Made by a program: the position numbers and the translations under genes. This document shows positions 1 through 9,674 of a stretch of 64,000 bases of DNA, piece after piece. Source of the DNA: Setomelanomma holmii. Lineage: Eukaryota > Ascomycota > Dothideomycetes > Pleosporales > Phaeosphaeriaceae. The notes under the pieces are model-generated. The model was given only the letters and a program-made list of their open reading frames with translations. It ran no database searches and was not told the origin of the DNA. Location: positions 186,001-250,000 of the forward strand of contig ML978187.1 of NCBI GenBank assembly GCA_010015745.1, given 5' to 3'. The stretch's first letter is position 1; each line of letters opens with the position of its first letter.

Positions 1-1
1 A

Positions 2-2713
2 GCTTCGACCGCAACCTCGATACATCCCTATACATGCCCGTCGTGTCGTGCCTCGGTGCGGACAACGCAGCCCAACGCATTCGTTACCACGCTATTGGAC
101 AATTATGTCAAGGCCAATCCCGCGAGAGGAAAGAGTGACGAGGAGAAGCAAGCGGACAGAGCAAAGTACAAGCCTGGCGACAATGTCATGCCGAAGCTGC
201 GGCGGAGGGAAGAACGGGATGAGGATGAAGAGCGCATGCTCCAGGAAGTCCAGGCGCTGAGCTTGCGTGAAGTGGGCATATCCAGCAGCAATAATAATGC
301 GCTGGAACCGCCAAGAGATCGCAGGAGACGTGAGAGAAGCCGGGACACAAGCAGAGATTCCCGCAGAAGTCGGGACGACAGGCGGTCAAGGAGTCGGCAT
401 TCCCCAGGAACTTCGCCATCACGTGCAGTCATACCGCCGCGCGCCATTGAGCACCAATCTAGCTTGCGCTCCCTCCTAAGTTCGTCAGAAATTGACTCGG
501 AAGATGTCGACGAGGAACTCGTGCGCCAAGTGCTGGAAGAGCTAGTATCAGAAGGCGTCGATTTGAGCCAGATTGGCCCTTTTCAGGAAGAAGAAATTAC
601 AGAGCGCATAGCTGAAGCTGTAAGGAGACGACAAGCCGAGAGACAAGCTGAGAGGCAGCGAGAGAGGAGAGAGCGAAGAGATCGACTCGCGAGAGAAGGA
701 CTGACGAGCTCATCGTCTTCGTCATTGGCCCAGCCACTACGCAGCCCGCTTGCGCGAGAAGAGGAGGCAGCTCGAAGGAGAGCACATAGCCGGGCACAGA
801 GTGGCATTTCGACGCCTCAGGGTGCACCTGGACCGCCAATATCGAGACCTGGTCTCATCGATGCGGCGAACCGGGGCGGCCGCAGTCAGCATGCACGATC
901 TTCCAGTCAAGGCAGCTCGCGCTCGGCAAGGCGAGCGGAACGACCTCCTGCACTGTCTGTGTCTTCAGTGAGACAAGGGACGAGTGACTCTGGACGGCCG
1001 TCGACAGCGGAAATTGCCCCTGCACCACAGCGTCGTCAGTCTGACCAAGGACAGCGTTCAGGGGTCGAAGCCAGACAGCAGTTCCGGAACAGTTTGCAGA
1101 CTGCAATGTCTCCCAGCACAAACTCACCACGAGGCTTAGGCTTTAACATCAGCGATAGTCCAACTAGCTCTCTGGCAATAGTAGGCACGCCCGGGCAGTC
1201 ACCATCGACATCGACTCCAGCCGTCAATCCTTTCCAGCCACCTGGCTCGCGGCGCACCACCGACCCTTCAGCGACCAGACAACGACGAGCGTCCAATCAC
1301 GGTACTCCTCCTACGATTTCTGCCCCTGCATTTCCCCGCTCAACAACGGACCCAGCTACAAATGATGTGCCGTCATGGCAGACCCCAATAGTTCCATCAG
1401 TTGCACCAACATTATATGCTGAGCCGCAGATCTCATGTAAGCATTGCGACAAAGGACATATCGAGCACGAGCTTCACTACCATTGCTCACGCTGCAACGA
1501 TGGAAATTATGATATGTGCCATCGCTGCTATCGTGCAGGAAAAGGTTGTAAGCACTGGTTTGGTTTTGGTTGGACAGCGTGGGCGAAGTACGAACGCAAT
1601 CAACCAGAAGGAGGATATCCAACAGACTATGATCAACCACACATTTTGACTGGACATCGGTATCGCATACCAATAACCAACCTACATGAGTCGTCAACAC
1701 CGCCGCATGTTCTCATGAGCGAAGACGACCCCAAGGATCGGCTGGAAGAAGGTGTCTTCTGCGATTCCTGCAAGGCGTTCGCCAATGCTTGCTACTGGAA
1801 GTGTGATTTTTGTAACGAGGGTGACTGGGGGTTCTGCAATGATTGCGTAAACCAAGGAAAACATTGCACTCACCCATTGTTGCCAGTTGCTCACGAAGTG
1901 AAGAAAGCCGGTCTAACGGACAAAAGTCCACACACGACAGCGCCCTCAACGCCGCGACTCGATGCAAACCTCGCACCACCCAACTCCGATACACGCGCCA
2001 CCACACCTCCCCTCACTCCGAAATCGGCGACCTTCACCCCTGGCCCTGCCCACCTCACAATCGCCAATCTGGATTTCCGCCCTCTAAACTTCACTACCCT
2101 CTGCAATATCTGCCACCACTCCATTCCGCCCATCAACACACGCTATCACTGCCTCAAATGTAATGCGGGCGACTACGACATCTGCATGGCATGCTACCAC
2201 AAGCTCAACGTCGCTGGCCGCATCACCAAAGAAGACGGCATCAATGGATGGCGTAAGTGTCTTCACGGCCACCGCATGGTTGTCATCGGCTTCGAAGACC
2301 GCGACGGTGGACAGCGCCGTATCGTCGTGCGCGACCTTGTCGGCGGATACACACTCAAAGAAGACGCTTCGTTCTCATCCAATGATACAAGCACAGCGTC
2401 CGGCCCTCGATCGCCGACTACAGCGACGCCAATGCGCGAATGGAAGTGGCGCGACTACGACGGCAATATACACAATTATCGCGCTCCTTCCAGCGTAGCG
2501 GTCCCTGCACAACGTTTCCCGCCCGACGGTGGCATTGGCCTACATTTGCGCGCGCGTTGGAATTATCTTCCTGAGGATGGGGTCAAGGACGAGTTAGCGT
2601 TCCCACGGCACGGGGAGATTAGGGAAGCGACGAAGATCAATGAAGATTGGTATTGGGGCGTGTACTGTGGAGGCACAGGGTTGCTGCCTGCGGGGTTCGT
2701 GGCGCAAACGTAA
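2..2713 (+). CDS. RING / triple ZZ zinc-finger / SH3 protein, probable E3 ubiquitin ligase (5' partial)
   Basis: The frame is open from the window edge, so the start lies upstream. The first residues include YTCPSCRASV, the last Cys pair of a RING finger. Next comes a segment like that following the RING in fungal CHFR-type ligases (TLLDNYVKANPARGKSDEEK). A long Arg/Ser-rich, charged, probably disordered region follows (residues about 60-450). Three ZZ-type Cys/His fingers come next: near 470-515 (CKHCDK..CSRC..CHRC), 575-620 (CDSCKA..CDFC..CNDC) and 700-755 (CNICHH..CLKC..CMAC). The C-terminus resembles an SH3 fold (WYWGVYCGGTGLLPAGFV). ZZ fingers usually bind peptides or SUMO, so ubiquitin ligation with substrate docking is inferred. 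A possible GTAAGT donor overlaps the stop: splicing 2710-2764 would add about 40 residues, but the SH3-like end already looks complete at 2713. Confidence 0.85.
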   Translation, partial: ASTATSIHPYTCPSCRASVRTTQPNAFVTTLLDNYVKANPARGKSDEEKQADRAKYKPGDNVMPKLRRREERDEDEERMLQEVQALSLREVGISSSNNNALEPPRDRRRRERSRDTSRDSRRSRDDRRSRSRHSPGTSPSRAVIPPRAIEHQSSLRSLLSSSEIDSEDVDEELVRQVLEELVSEGVDLSQIGPFQEEEITERIAEAVRRRQAERQAERQRERRERRDRLAREGLTSSSSSSLAQPLRSPLAREEEAARRRAHSRAQSGISTPQGAPGPPISRPGLIDAANRGGRSQHARSSSQGSSRSARRAERPPALSVSSVRQGTSDSGRPSTAEIAPAPQRRQSDQGQRSGVEARQQFRNSLQTAMSPSTNSPRGLGFNISDSPTSSLAIVGTPGQSPSTSTPAVNPFQPPGSRRTTDPSATRQRRASNHGTPPTISAPAFPRSTTDPATNDVPSWQTPIVPSVAPTLYAEPQISCKHCDKGHIEHELHYHCSRCNDGNYDMCHRCYRAGKGCKHWFGFGWTAWAKYERNQPEGGYPTDYDQPHILTGHRYRIPITNLHESSTPPHVLMSEDDPKDRLEEGVFCDSCKAFANACYWKCDFCNEGDWGFCNDCVNQGKHCTHPLLPVAHEVKKAGLTDKSPHTTAPSTPRLDANLAPPNSDTRATTPPLTPKSATFTPGPAHLTIANLDFRPLNFTTLCNICHHSIPPINTRYHCLKCNAGDYDICMACYHKLNVAGRITKEDGINGWRKCLHGHRMVVIGFEDRDGGQRRIVVRDLVGGYTLKEDASFSSNDTSTASGPRSPTTATPMREWKWRDYDGNIHNYRAPSSVAVPAQRFPPDGGIGLHLRARWNYLPEDGVKDELAFPRHGEIREATKINEDWYWGVYCGGTGLLPAGFVAQT

Positions 2714-2897
2714 GTAGTGCTTGCCATGTGGTTGGAGTTGACTGAGGCGACCTGTTGCGGCTAGGCTTGTGGGAATATACGAAGTGAAAGGACGACACTA
2801 CACTGCAGCGTATTGCGTCTCTTCGTCTTTGGCTGCACGTCAGTTCGAAGCCATGCTAATAGTGGGAGTACTGACAAGGACAAATATATAAGGAACA

Positions 2898-3194
2898 TTG
2901 ATCACGTGGTGTTCATGCGAAGGGCCTAACGAGAAATCAGCTGGTGTCATTGATCCATCTCCGCGAGAATGGTTAGATCGCAAAGCACATCTCCAACTCA
3001 AGGACGATGGTTATTGTCCACGACTACAAAAGCTCGTACTGGACTGCTCCAAAGCGTATCATTTAGGTGCTTTCCATTGCGAATCGTGGGCCAAAGCAAT
3101 GGACTGGGCGCAATTGCGACAGTTGGTCTTGGGACATGCGATGCTACAGCATTTGATACTCACTCTGATAGGACAGACTTATAGAGTCAAGTGA
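2898..3194 (+). pseudogene. possible fragment of a fungal leucine-rich-repeat protein
   Basis: This open frame begins without an ATG. It contains W-x(3)-MDW-x-xLRxLxLG-type spacing (AKAMDWAQLRQLVLGHAM), reminiscent of LRR/F-box-like fungal proteins where 'the DW strand' lines precede a leucine-rich strand. It ends abruptly, and no flanking exons could be joined to it. It may be a relic, or a chance ORF in the interval between the RING/ZZ gene and the next pseudogene. The rest of 2765-3385 shows nothing else. Confidence 0.25.
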
Positions 3195-3385
3195 TGATCG
3201 ACAAATGATCACTCTACAGTTCACCAATCGCTTAGCTACTTTCAAAAGCCAGGTTGCCGTGGCTGAACATTTCAGCCTTGTCGCATTTCCAGCCTTCTTG
3301 TCCTAGGCACATGCGTCAAACCTTCCGACTCCAGCGATACTCCATCATTTTTACACTCCAATTATGTCATTAACGATCGTTATGG

Positions 3386-4947
3386 ATGCAGTCAGACCTC
3401 ATGTGCGGTCTGGCGCCACAGAGAAAGAGAAAAAGGCCATTCACATTCCCCTCGTCGAGGCTGGCACTGCTGGCCAGCAGGACGCCAGTTCGCGCTTGCT
3501 CAAGCCACAATCTGATGACCCCGGAAAACCAACGTCCCCGCACAACTTTCACGCTCATGGAACGGGCACCTACGCTACCGTCAACGAGCAAGGGAACGAT
3601 GCCTCGCGCACACCAAGCAGCGAAGACTCCGTTCCCGACAGCACGCAAAGACGTCCGCCGACAACAGTCTTGTGGAAAGGCCTGCCATTATCTGTTGACG
3701 TGGGATTTGCTGAGTATCCTATTATCTGTCTGCTTTCTAGGTATGAGCAATGCTTCGTGTGTATTCTCGATACTCAATGAGATACAGTCCTAGGAGCTTG
3801 CATAGCTTCGCTTCATGATAAGCCAGAGAGCAGTTGGTCCAAACGAGTGATCCAGGCATCTGAAGTCGCGCCTTCGTTATGGCCCATAATATTTTCCGGC
3901 ATCTTGGGGAATGCAGTGAAGTCGTTTGCGGACTGGAGGGTGGAGAGAGGCATTCCACTCATGGTGAGGTGTACCCGTCAAGATTGATTCGATGCTAACG
4001 AGCGTACAAGTCGCTTGAACAGCTCTTGGAATCCCTCACGGTACGCAGAACCGTAAAAGTCAATTTAAAACCATTGCTCAAACATGTAACAGATGGCTGG
4101 CTCTCTCATCACCATTTTTCGGTGGTCGATTTTCCGACTCTCATCCACTATTCTCGTCCTGTTATGGGCGTTCAATCCTCTCGGCTCTCAGGCCTCATCC
4201 CGAGGAGTGTATGTCAAATTCAACACCGGTACTTCTGAAGGGCTGGTTACGTACCTCGACGCGAGCTTCAGCGCCCAGTCTGGCCTTGTCGGAGTCAATG
4301 GCATGTTGTCACCAGCTGTTTGTGCACTGTATACGTCAGCTGTGTAGGATTATGTGGCAAGCATTCAGTATGTTGATTTAACTAATGCTACGGCAAAAGC
4401 AGTGGTCGCAATACTTGTGGGCAATGAGTCTGCGGCTGCACAAGCAGCTATGGATCCCTGGGGCAACGTGCGCATATCCAATTTAGAGTATCTCGATACT
4501 TACGACTCGAATCAGCCACATAGGTGGATATAGACGCCCTGGAATCAGAAAGTCTCCATCTACTCGAGCCTGGTAGGTGTTCCCGTGGTCGGTGTGAATC
4601 GAAGTGCGAGCGGCAACGCGACCTTCACAATACCTGCGAGCTATGAGCGCTTCGATGTAAGCAACCAGTCTCCACGATCTAGTATCTCTCCAGAGTGGCT
4701 GACCAAGGTCATTCATGAACTCTCCAGTGTGCCCCATGGTTCCGACTTGCTCTCAACTCCACCCTCTCCGTGGATTCAAGCAAATATGTTAGCAACAATG
4801 ACTCCGAAGCGGACCTTTGGCTCCTGAATCAAACTAGCCAAAACTATATGGACCTCGTCTCAAGACCTTCAGGTGCATCGCGTACATTCTTCACGACACT
4901 TGTCGTGAACATGACTACACAGAAGAATGTCCGAGCTGATCTTCGCT

Positions 4948-4987
<40 letters not shown>

Positions 4988-5793
4988 CTGGTGACGGAAC
5001 TCTGCGAATCACGAAGTGCACGGCACGACCCGTGTATGTCGACCTGCACGTAACATGTATATCGAAAGGCGCCTTGGGCAAAGCAAACTGCGGCGTGAGC
5101 GCAATCAGAGCAATGTCGAACCCACCTGAAGGTCCGCCTGAGGGCATACTGGTCCGTTATTTCCGCCCACAGGAGTTCTTCAACAGTCTTATGGATGCCC
5201 TGGAAGACCTTAAACTGTCCTCTGGGGACTCATCGTCAAGAAATACAGAATACCATTTATATGATCCGCTCACGGCGGTCACTACGCCGCAAGACAAATA
5301 ACCGAATATCGATCTTGGGAGGCTAGACATGAGGACATTCGAGCAGCGCTTCTCGCTTCTTTGGAATAGTTGGGCCAAGAACATCGTGTTTAGTGGCAAT
5401 CTTGACGCTAACGAGGCGCGGTTGAACACTATTTCCACATCACTTTTCCCTTACCGCCCGTCTACGTCATCGACCACGCCTGGCATGCTCTCTACTTTGT
5501 TTTCTGTCGCAGTAATGTTCCTCGCCGCCGTCTTCTCGCTCGTCATGCACTCGCAAAGTCAAGCGCCGCCAATAATTGGCTACGCAAGCAGCTTAATCAG
5601 GGACTCGACGTGCTTTCAAGACTCTGGCGTGAGTGGCAGCAGTGCAGAAGGGGGACCGGAGAAGAGCAAGAGATTGGGCAGGTTGAAGGTTATGGTGGCG
5701 GATGTAAGGGGAGAGAAGGAAGAAGCTGAGAGGATTGCATTTGCGCCGGTCAGGATAGGGAAGAGGATTGAGAAGGGGAGGTGGTATGAATAA
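3386..5793 (+). pseudogene. broken multipass membrane protein (fungal DUF3176-like family)
   Basis: Exons joined by frame and splice signals are 3386-3740, 3794-3963, 4011-4040, 4093-4656 and 4728-5793. The intact form would have about 728 residues. Family hallmarks are a first membrane span ending LSVCFLGACIASLHDKPESSW, then LWPIIFSGILG, LEQLLESLT, LLWAFNPLGSQAS, DPWGNVRI and a C-terminal span before IIGYASSLIRDS. Three stops lie inside the conserved frame: TAG 4345-4347, TAG 4531-4533 and TAA 5299-5301. Homologous-looking sequence resumes directly after each, and no intron removes them. A further one-base frame change lies in or just before the CAA repeat at 4948-4988. Function is unknown for the family, and the name DUF3176 is from memory. 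The splice sites remain canonical, so decay looks recent. Confidence 0.75.
4948..4988 (+). repeat. (ACA)n / (CAA)n microsatellite, about 13.7 units
   Basis: A perfect trinucleotide run lies inside the membrane-protein pseudogene. It reads poly-Asn in the upstream exon frame and poly-Thr in the frame that continues the conserved downstream sequence, so the change of frame coincides with or lies just before it. Its antisense gives a poly-Val ORF, which is an artefact of the repeat. Confidence 0.95.
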
Positions 5794-6573
5794 ACAATGG
5801 AAGAGTATGTCACATGATATCTGGGAGGGGCGATGATAATGCTGAAACTCTATAGTAATGACTAGAATGATGTACAAGGCTTCGCGCCGACTACCTTGCC
5901 GGCCTTCATCTTCGAATCCTACACCAAAACGAGCAAAGTCCTAATTCCTTACTACGCAACTATCACCTAAGTAGGCAAATTCTCTTATTTCCAACTTGAT
6001 ACTATTCCTTATACTCTACCGCCCTCCTACCTAATCCCTAGGCTAAACATTGATCTATGTATACTCTCTTTTACACTTTACTCTAAAACCCATCAATTGT
6101 CGTCGCCCACAGCACTTCCTCGCTACACTACAGCCTTCCCCATTTCGTCGATGTCAACAATCCCAACTCATGGCCGCAAGAAGAGCCCACAGCAACCAAC
6201 CCTTTTCATTGATCTACTCGCTTACGACGGGTTCTCGAAGAAGAAATCGGACTTTAGTGATAAGGTGATGTACTGTAACGTGACCGACAATCTTGTAGCA
6301 GTCTAAGTAGTTACGGCAAGACATGGGGTCAAGACGTCCAACTCGCATGGACCTCACACTTTCAGTGTCCGTCAACATCATGACTTGCAGCTGCTTTAAT
6401 TGCTGCATGAGGTACTATTTCTCGGTAGAGCCTCTACCAATCTAGCAGTGTGATCCCCTCAATTGAAGTTGATTGGCATATTTTGTCTTTTCGTATTTGC
6501 CTGCTACTTGCTATCCAGAATATCTAGCAAGCGAGGACAAGTCACTAGGAGCGGACTACATCCCATCCCCTCC
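5794..6573. other. intergenic interval with one possible very small ORF
   Basis: The interval is T/C-rich around 5880-6130 and lies between the pseudogene and the epoxide hydrolase 3' end. Apart from the short ORF listed separately at 6151-6306 nothing was recognised. Confidence 0.5.
6151..6306 (+). CDS. possible 51-residue basic protein, function unknown
   Basis: An ATG-initiated ORF follows a pyrimidine-rich leader. Its sequence is hydrophilic and Lys-rich with a central hydrophobic patch (PTLFIDLLAYDGF) followed by SKKKSDFSDK. The codon after DK coincides with a GTGATG that could act as a donor, but the only nearby acceptor would leave an intron of under 40 bp. No family was recognised and chance cannot be excluded. 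It is listed because its composition differs from the surrounding low-complexity DNA. Confidence 0.3.
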   Translation: MSTIPTHGRKKSPQQPTLFIDLLAYDGFSKKKSDFSDKVMYCNVTDNLVAV

Positions 6574-7569
6574 CTACTTTGCATAATGCTTCGTCAACCA
6601 CGGCTCAATCCTATCCACCACCTCCTGCGGCTTCTCATACGGCACCCAATGACTCGCATCAATCATCTCCGCCTGCTCCAGATGCGGCAACAATCCTGCC
6701 TGAATATATGGATACATAGCCTCAGGCCGGCACACCGCATCGTCCTTGGCGCCGATATACAGCATCGGAACATTTACTTTGTCCACAGCCTCAGGCAGCA
6801 GTGAATCGCACTCATATTGTTTCTGGAATACAGCTGCTTTGTACCAGCACTGCGGGCCGTCGAAGCCATCACGACGCATGCGTGAGATAAATGCTTGTCT
6901 GAACTTCTCGTCCTGGGCGTACGGGCGGAGAGGAACGTCTTCGCCGCCATTAGTGAGCCATTCGCGCATAGCATTCTTGCCGGTGAAGAAGCGCTTCAAG
7001 GTCTCGGCGGTGCCGTGCATGGCTTGGTACAGGCGCTCGACGTTGTCTTTGAGCACGGCGGGCCCGTCGTCGGCTGTGAAGAGGTACCAGTAGCTGAAAA
7101 TCGGATAGCCCATGCGCTGTTCTGTCAACGCGTTTGTGCCGTCGAGGTCGAAGGGCTGGCGGCCTGGTGGCATGTATGCGACGTTGAGGAGGATTAGACC
7201 GGCTACGCGGTCGGGGTGGTAGTGGTACATGCGGGATGCGCAGGCAGATCCCCAGTCGTGGCCGATGGAGATGAATTTGTCGGCTTTTTCGGTGTTGATG
7301 ATCTCGAGGAGGTCTTTGGTCATCTTGTCCCATTTGTATTCGCTGGGGTCCGTGGGTTTGTCGGTTCCATCGTAGCCTAGCAGGTCTGGGACGATGATGG
7401 GATGGTTGGTGGAGCGGAGTGAGCCAGCGACATCCTTCCAGAGCTCCGCGTTGTCGGGCCAGCCATGCTGGAAGAAGAGAGTTGGAAGAGACCTGTCGCC
7501 GTCAATGGTGTAGTATGTGTAAGTGTAACCTCTCGACGTTTTCAAAGTCTTCTTGGTGAAGGCGTCCAT
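6574..7569 (-). CDS. alpha/beta-hydrolase, soluble epoxide hydrolase type
   Basis: A single exon of 331 residues, starting at the ATG of MDAFTKKTLKTSRGY. An upstream in-frame extension to 7707 exists, but its leader is unlike the family, so the inner ATG is chosen. Features in order: oxyanion motif FFQHGWPDN (about 35-43), D-L-L-G-YDGTDKP (about 63-73), nucleophile elbow GHDWGSA with Asp (about 103), cap domain with SYWYLF tyrosines that may activate the epoxide, acid region GAKDDAV, and catalytic His in ASHWVPYEKP. Epoxide hydrolases form a covalent Asp ester with the substrate and release a vicinal diol, and length and motif order match. No N-terminal signal is seen, so a cytosolic or peroxisomal site is likely. 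A haloalkane dehalogenase-like activity is the main alternative. The gene stands alone, with wide intergenic space upstream. Confidence 0.85.
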   Translation of the reverse strand: MDAFTKKTLKTSRGYTYTYYTIDGDRSLPTLFFQHGWPDNAELWKDVAGSLRSTNHPIIVPDLLGYDGTDKPTDPSEYKWDKMTKDLLEIINTEKADKFISIGHDWGSACASRMYHYHPDRVAGLILLNVAYMPPGRQPFDLDGTNALTEQRMGYPIFSYWYLFTADDGPAVLKDNVERLYQAMHGTAETLKRFFTGKNAMREWLTNGGEDVPLRPYAQDEKFRQAFISRMRRDGFDGPQCWYKAAVFQKQYECDSLLPEAVDKVNVPMLYIGAKDDAVCRPEAMYPYIQAGLLPHLEQAEMIDASHWVPYEKPQEVVDRIEPWLTKHYAK

Positions 7570-8650
7570 GATAGGTTTGAGGGTCTTTGTTTGGGCGGGG
7601 CTTGGATCAGAGTCTTGTCTTCGACGCGACGTTTCAAGGATTGAGCGAGCAGATGTGGAGGAGATACCGGAGGCTTTATACACGTGAGTTACCGTTTGGA
7701 GTGACAATTAACGTTCAAAATGGGGTAGACTAGTCAGCTGTACGTTGCCCTAGCTCGGCGCCAGTGAGACAGAGCGGGGCTGCACAGTCAGTACGCCCGT
7801 AGACTCGCCATCATGTGCGTGTACTGATACATGAGTCTGGACTACATCATGCAGGTACAGTGGAGCTCCGATGCTAGAGTTCCAAAGGTGGGTACCCTTC
7901 CCGAGTTGCCGAGGTCGCCAGTAGCTGGTTTCTATACGACTCCTCCGATGCGCGATTGCTGATCGCCACCCTGGAGAGTATCTCGTTGCGAGGCATGGAT
8001 GTAGCTGCTGTGGGGATGACCGAGATGATGATCGAGGAGCTTCCTCCAAAAGATGCCGGTTTGTGTTGGCAAGCTGGATGGATGTCGTAAGCTTACACTC
8101 TGGATAACAGCTGAACTTCAGCGCCTATCAACAAGATCTATTAGCAAGGCAGAAGGCGCACTATAGGTGGTACATTACTACATTGAGAAGGATGGTAAGC
8201 GCTACACCGTTATGCTGCGGGTTGTCGGCAGGCGCGAGCGTTGCCCCGTATTCCAACGGGTACATGCGTAAATGTTGGCAGTGGAGTCTTCCCTGTCCGA
8301 GTGTACGAGGTTTACCAGATTTCTGACATGTCTGGCGTAGCATGATAGTGCTTGACAGCGGAGGTTGTGTGTTACTGGGGATACCGTTGGGCTTCGGCGT
8401 TTCGACTGGGACGTCTTATTGTTGACATCCCAGAGGACATGTCACCTCTAATTATGTAAACATGGAAAACAGAAAGATAAGGGAAGCGAGGCTTGAGAAA
8501 GAGTAAGAACTCTGCGTACGTGTAGGCGTTGCAAGATTGATAGGCCTGTCGGCGTGAACGCATCCACCCATGCCAATCACGTCATAGCGCAGATGTTCTC
8601 CGTATCAACCCCAGATTCTCAATGTCTCCAGTACACATCGCCCGCTCAAC
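7570..8650. other. intergenic region, divergent promoters of epoxide hydrolase and EVE-domain gene
   Basis: About 1.1 kb lies between divergently transcribed genes. The short ORFs here show no domain and no splice continuity, and no RNA gene or repeat was recognised. Confidence 0.6.
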
Positions 8651-9543
8651 ATGGCCGGAACGCGGAGATCTACGCGTCAATCGACGACTGCAGCGCCCAA
8701 GTACAACGAAGATAGCCCCCCATCTGCTGACGAAGCAGAGCCGAAACGCAATGGCACCAAAACCGCGCGTCGAAAACGCGTCCGAGAAGAAGACGAAGCG
8801 CAGGACATAGAAGCTGAGGAGTAAAGCACCATCTCCAACACACATACAACACCGAACTAACCAAGTCTTCCCCTCGCAGCTCTCCACCCCCCAAAAAGAC
8901 CGCCAAACCCACCCCTAAATCCTCAAAACCAGCCAAACCCACCACCGCAAAATCCGCACCTCCTCCCGCCCCATCATCACCCAGCAACCGCGATGCAACC
9001 GGCGCCCAAGAAGTCTACTGGCTCCTCAAAGCCGAGCCACTCCCCCGCTACGAAAATGGCGTCAACGTCGCCTTCTCCATCGACGACCTCGCCGCCTGCA
9101 CCGTCCCCGAGCCCTGGAGCGGCGTGCGCAATCCGCAAGCGCGGAACAATATGCAAGCCATGCGCAAAGGCGACTTGGGCTTCTTTTACCACTCTAATGC
9201 CAAGCCGTCGGGCGTGGTGGGCATACTGCGCGTTGTGGAGGAAGCGAAGGTTGACGAGACGGCGTTTGATCCCAAGGATCCCTACTATGATGCCAAGAGC
9301 GAGAAGGAGAAGCCGAAGTGGTATTGTGTGGGGGTGGAGTTTGTGAAGAAGTTTGCGAATGTGGTGGATTTGGCTAGGATCAAGAGTTATGCGGGGACAG
9401 GGGGCAAGTTGGAGGGGATGCAATTGGTTACGAATTCGAGGTTGAGTGTTAGTAGGGTTAGGAGGGGGGAGTGGGAGTTCATACTAGGGCTGGCCGAGGG
9501 AAAGGAGGAGGAGAAGGAGGAGAAGTTGGATGTCGAAGACTAA
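8651..9543 (+). CDS. EVE/PUA-like domain protein, thymocyte nuclear protein 1 (THYN1) type
   Basis: Two exons, 8651-8820 and 8880-9543. The 59-bp intron has a GTAAAG donor, a CTAAC branch site and a CGCAG acceptor. The product has 277 residues. Residues 1-115 are a basic Lys/Pro/Ala-rich, probably nuclear-localising tail. From about 115 runs the EVE domain: YWLLKAEP, then WSGVRNPQARNNM, MRKGDLGFFYHSN, GVVGILRVV, FDPKDPYYD and WYCVGVEFV, with a C-terminal acidic, Lys/Glu-rich tail. EVE domains belong to the PUA-like fold and are thought to read modified bases. THYN1-like proteins occur from bacteria to animals, with nuclear location in animals. The gene converges with the carboxylesterase, with only 131 bp between their stops. 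Length and start context look normal. Confidence 0.88.
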
Positions 9544-9674
9544 ATGCGGTTTGACTGCGAGCATAGGACGGAGTCAGGCAACGTTTCGATCAATTTCCCG
9601 TCGTGTCCAGATCTCTCGTCGACCATATATCCCCATGTACATTCGCACGCATACACCTGTGGATCACTCCAAAC

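Noticed and set aside
2710..2764. extra intron extending the RING/ZZ/SH3 protein by about 40 residues
   Set aside because: Splice sites are acceptable, but the SH3-like end already looks complete at 2713 and the added sequence shows no motif; left as a possible isoform.
4345..4533. stop-codon readthrough or recoding of the two TAG codons in the membrane-protein gene
   Set aside because: A further TAA and a frame change in the same gene make ordinary decay simpler, and other genes in the window use TAG as a normal stop.
4869..5147. minus-strand ORF with poly-Val
   Set aside because: Produced by the CAA microsatellite read in antisense.
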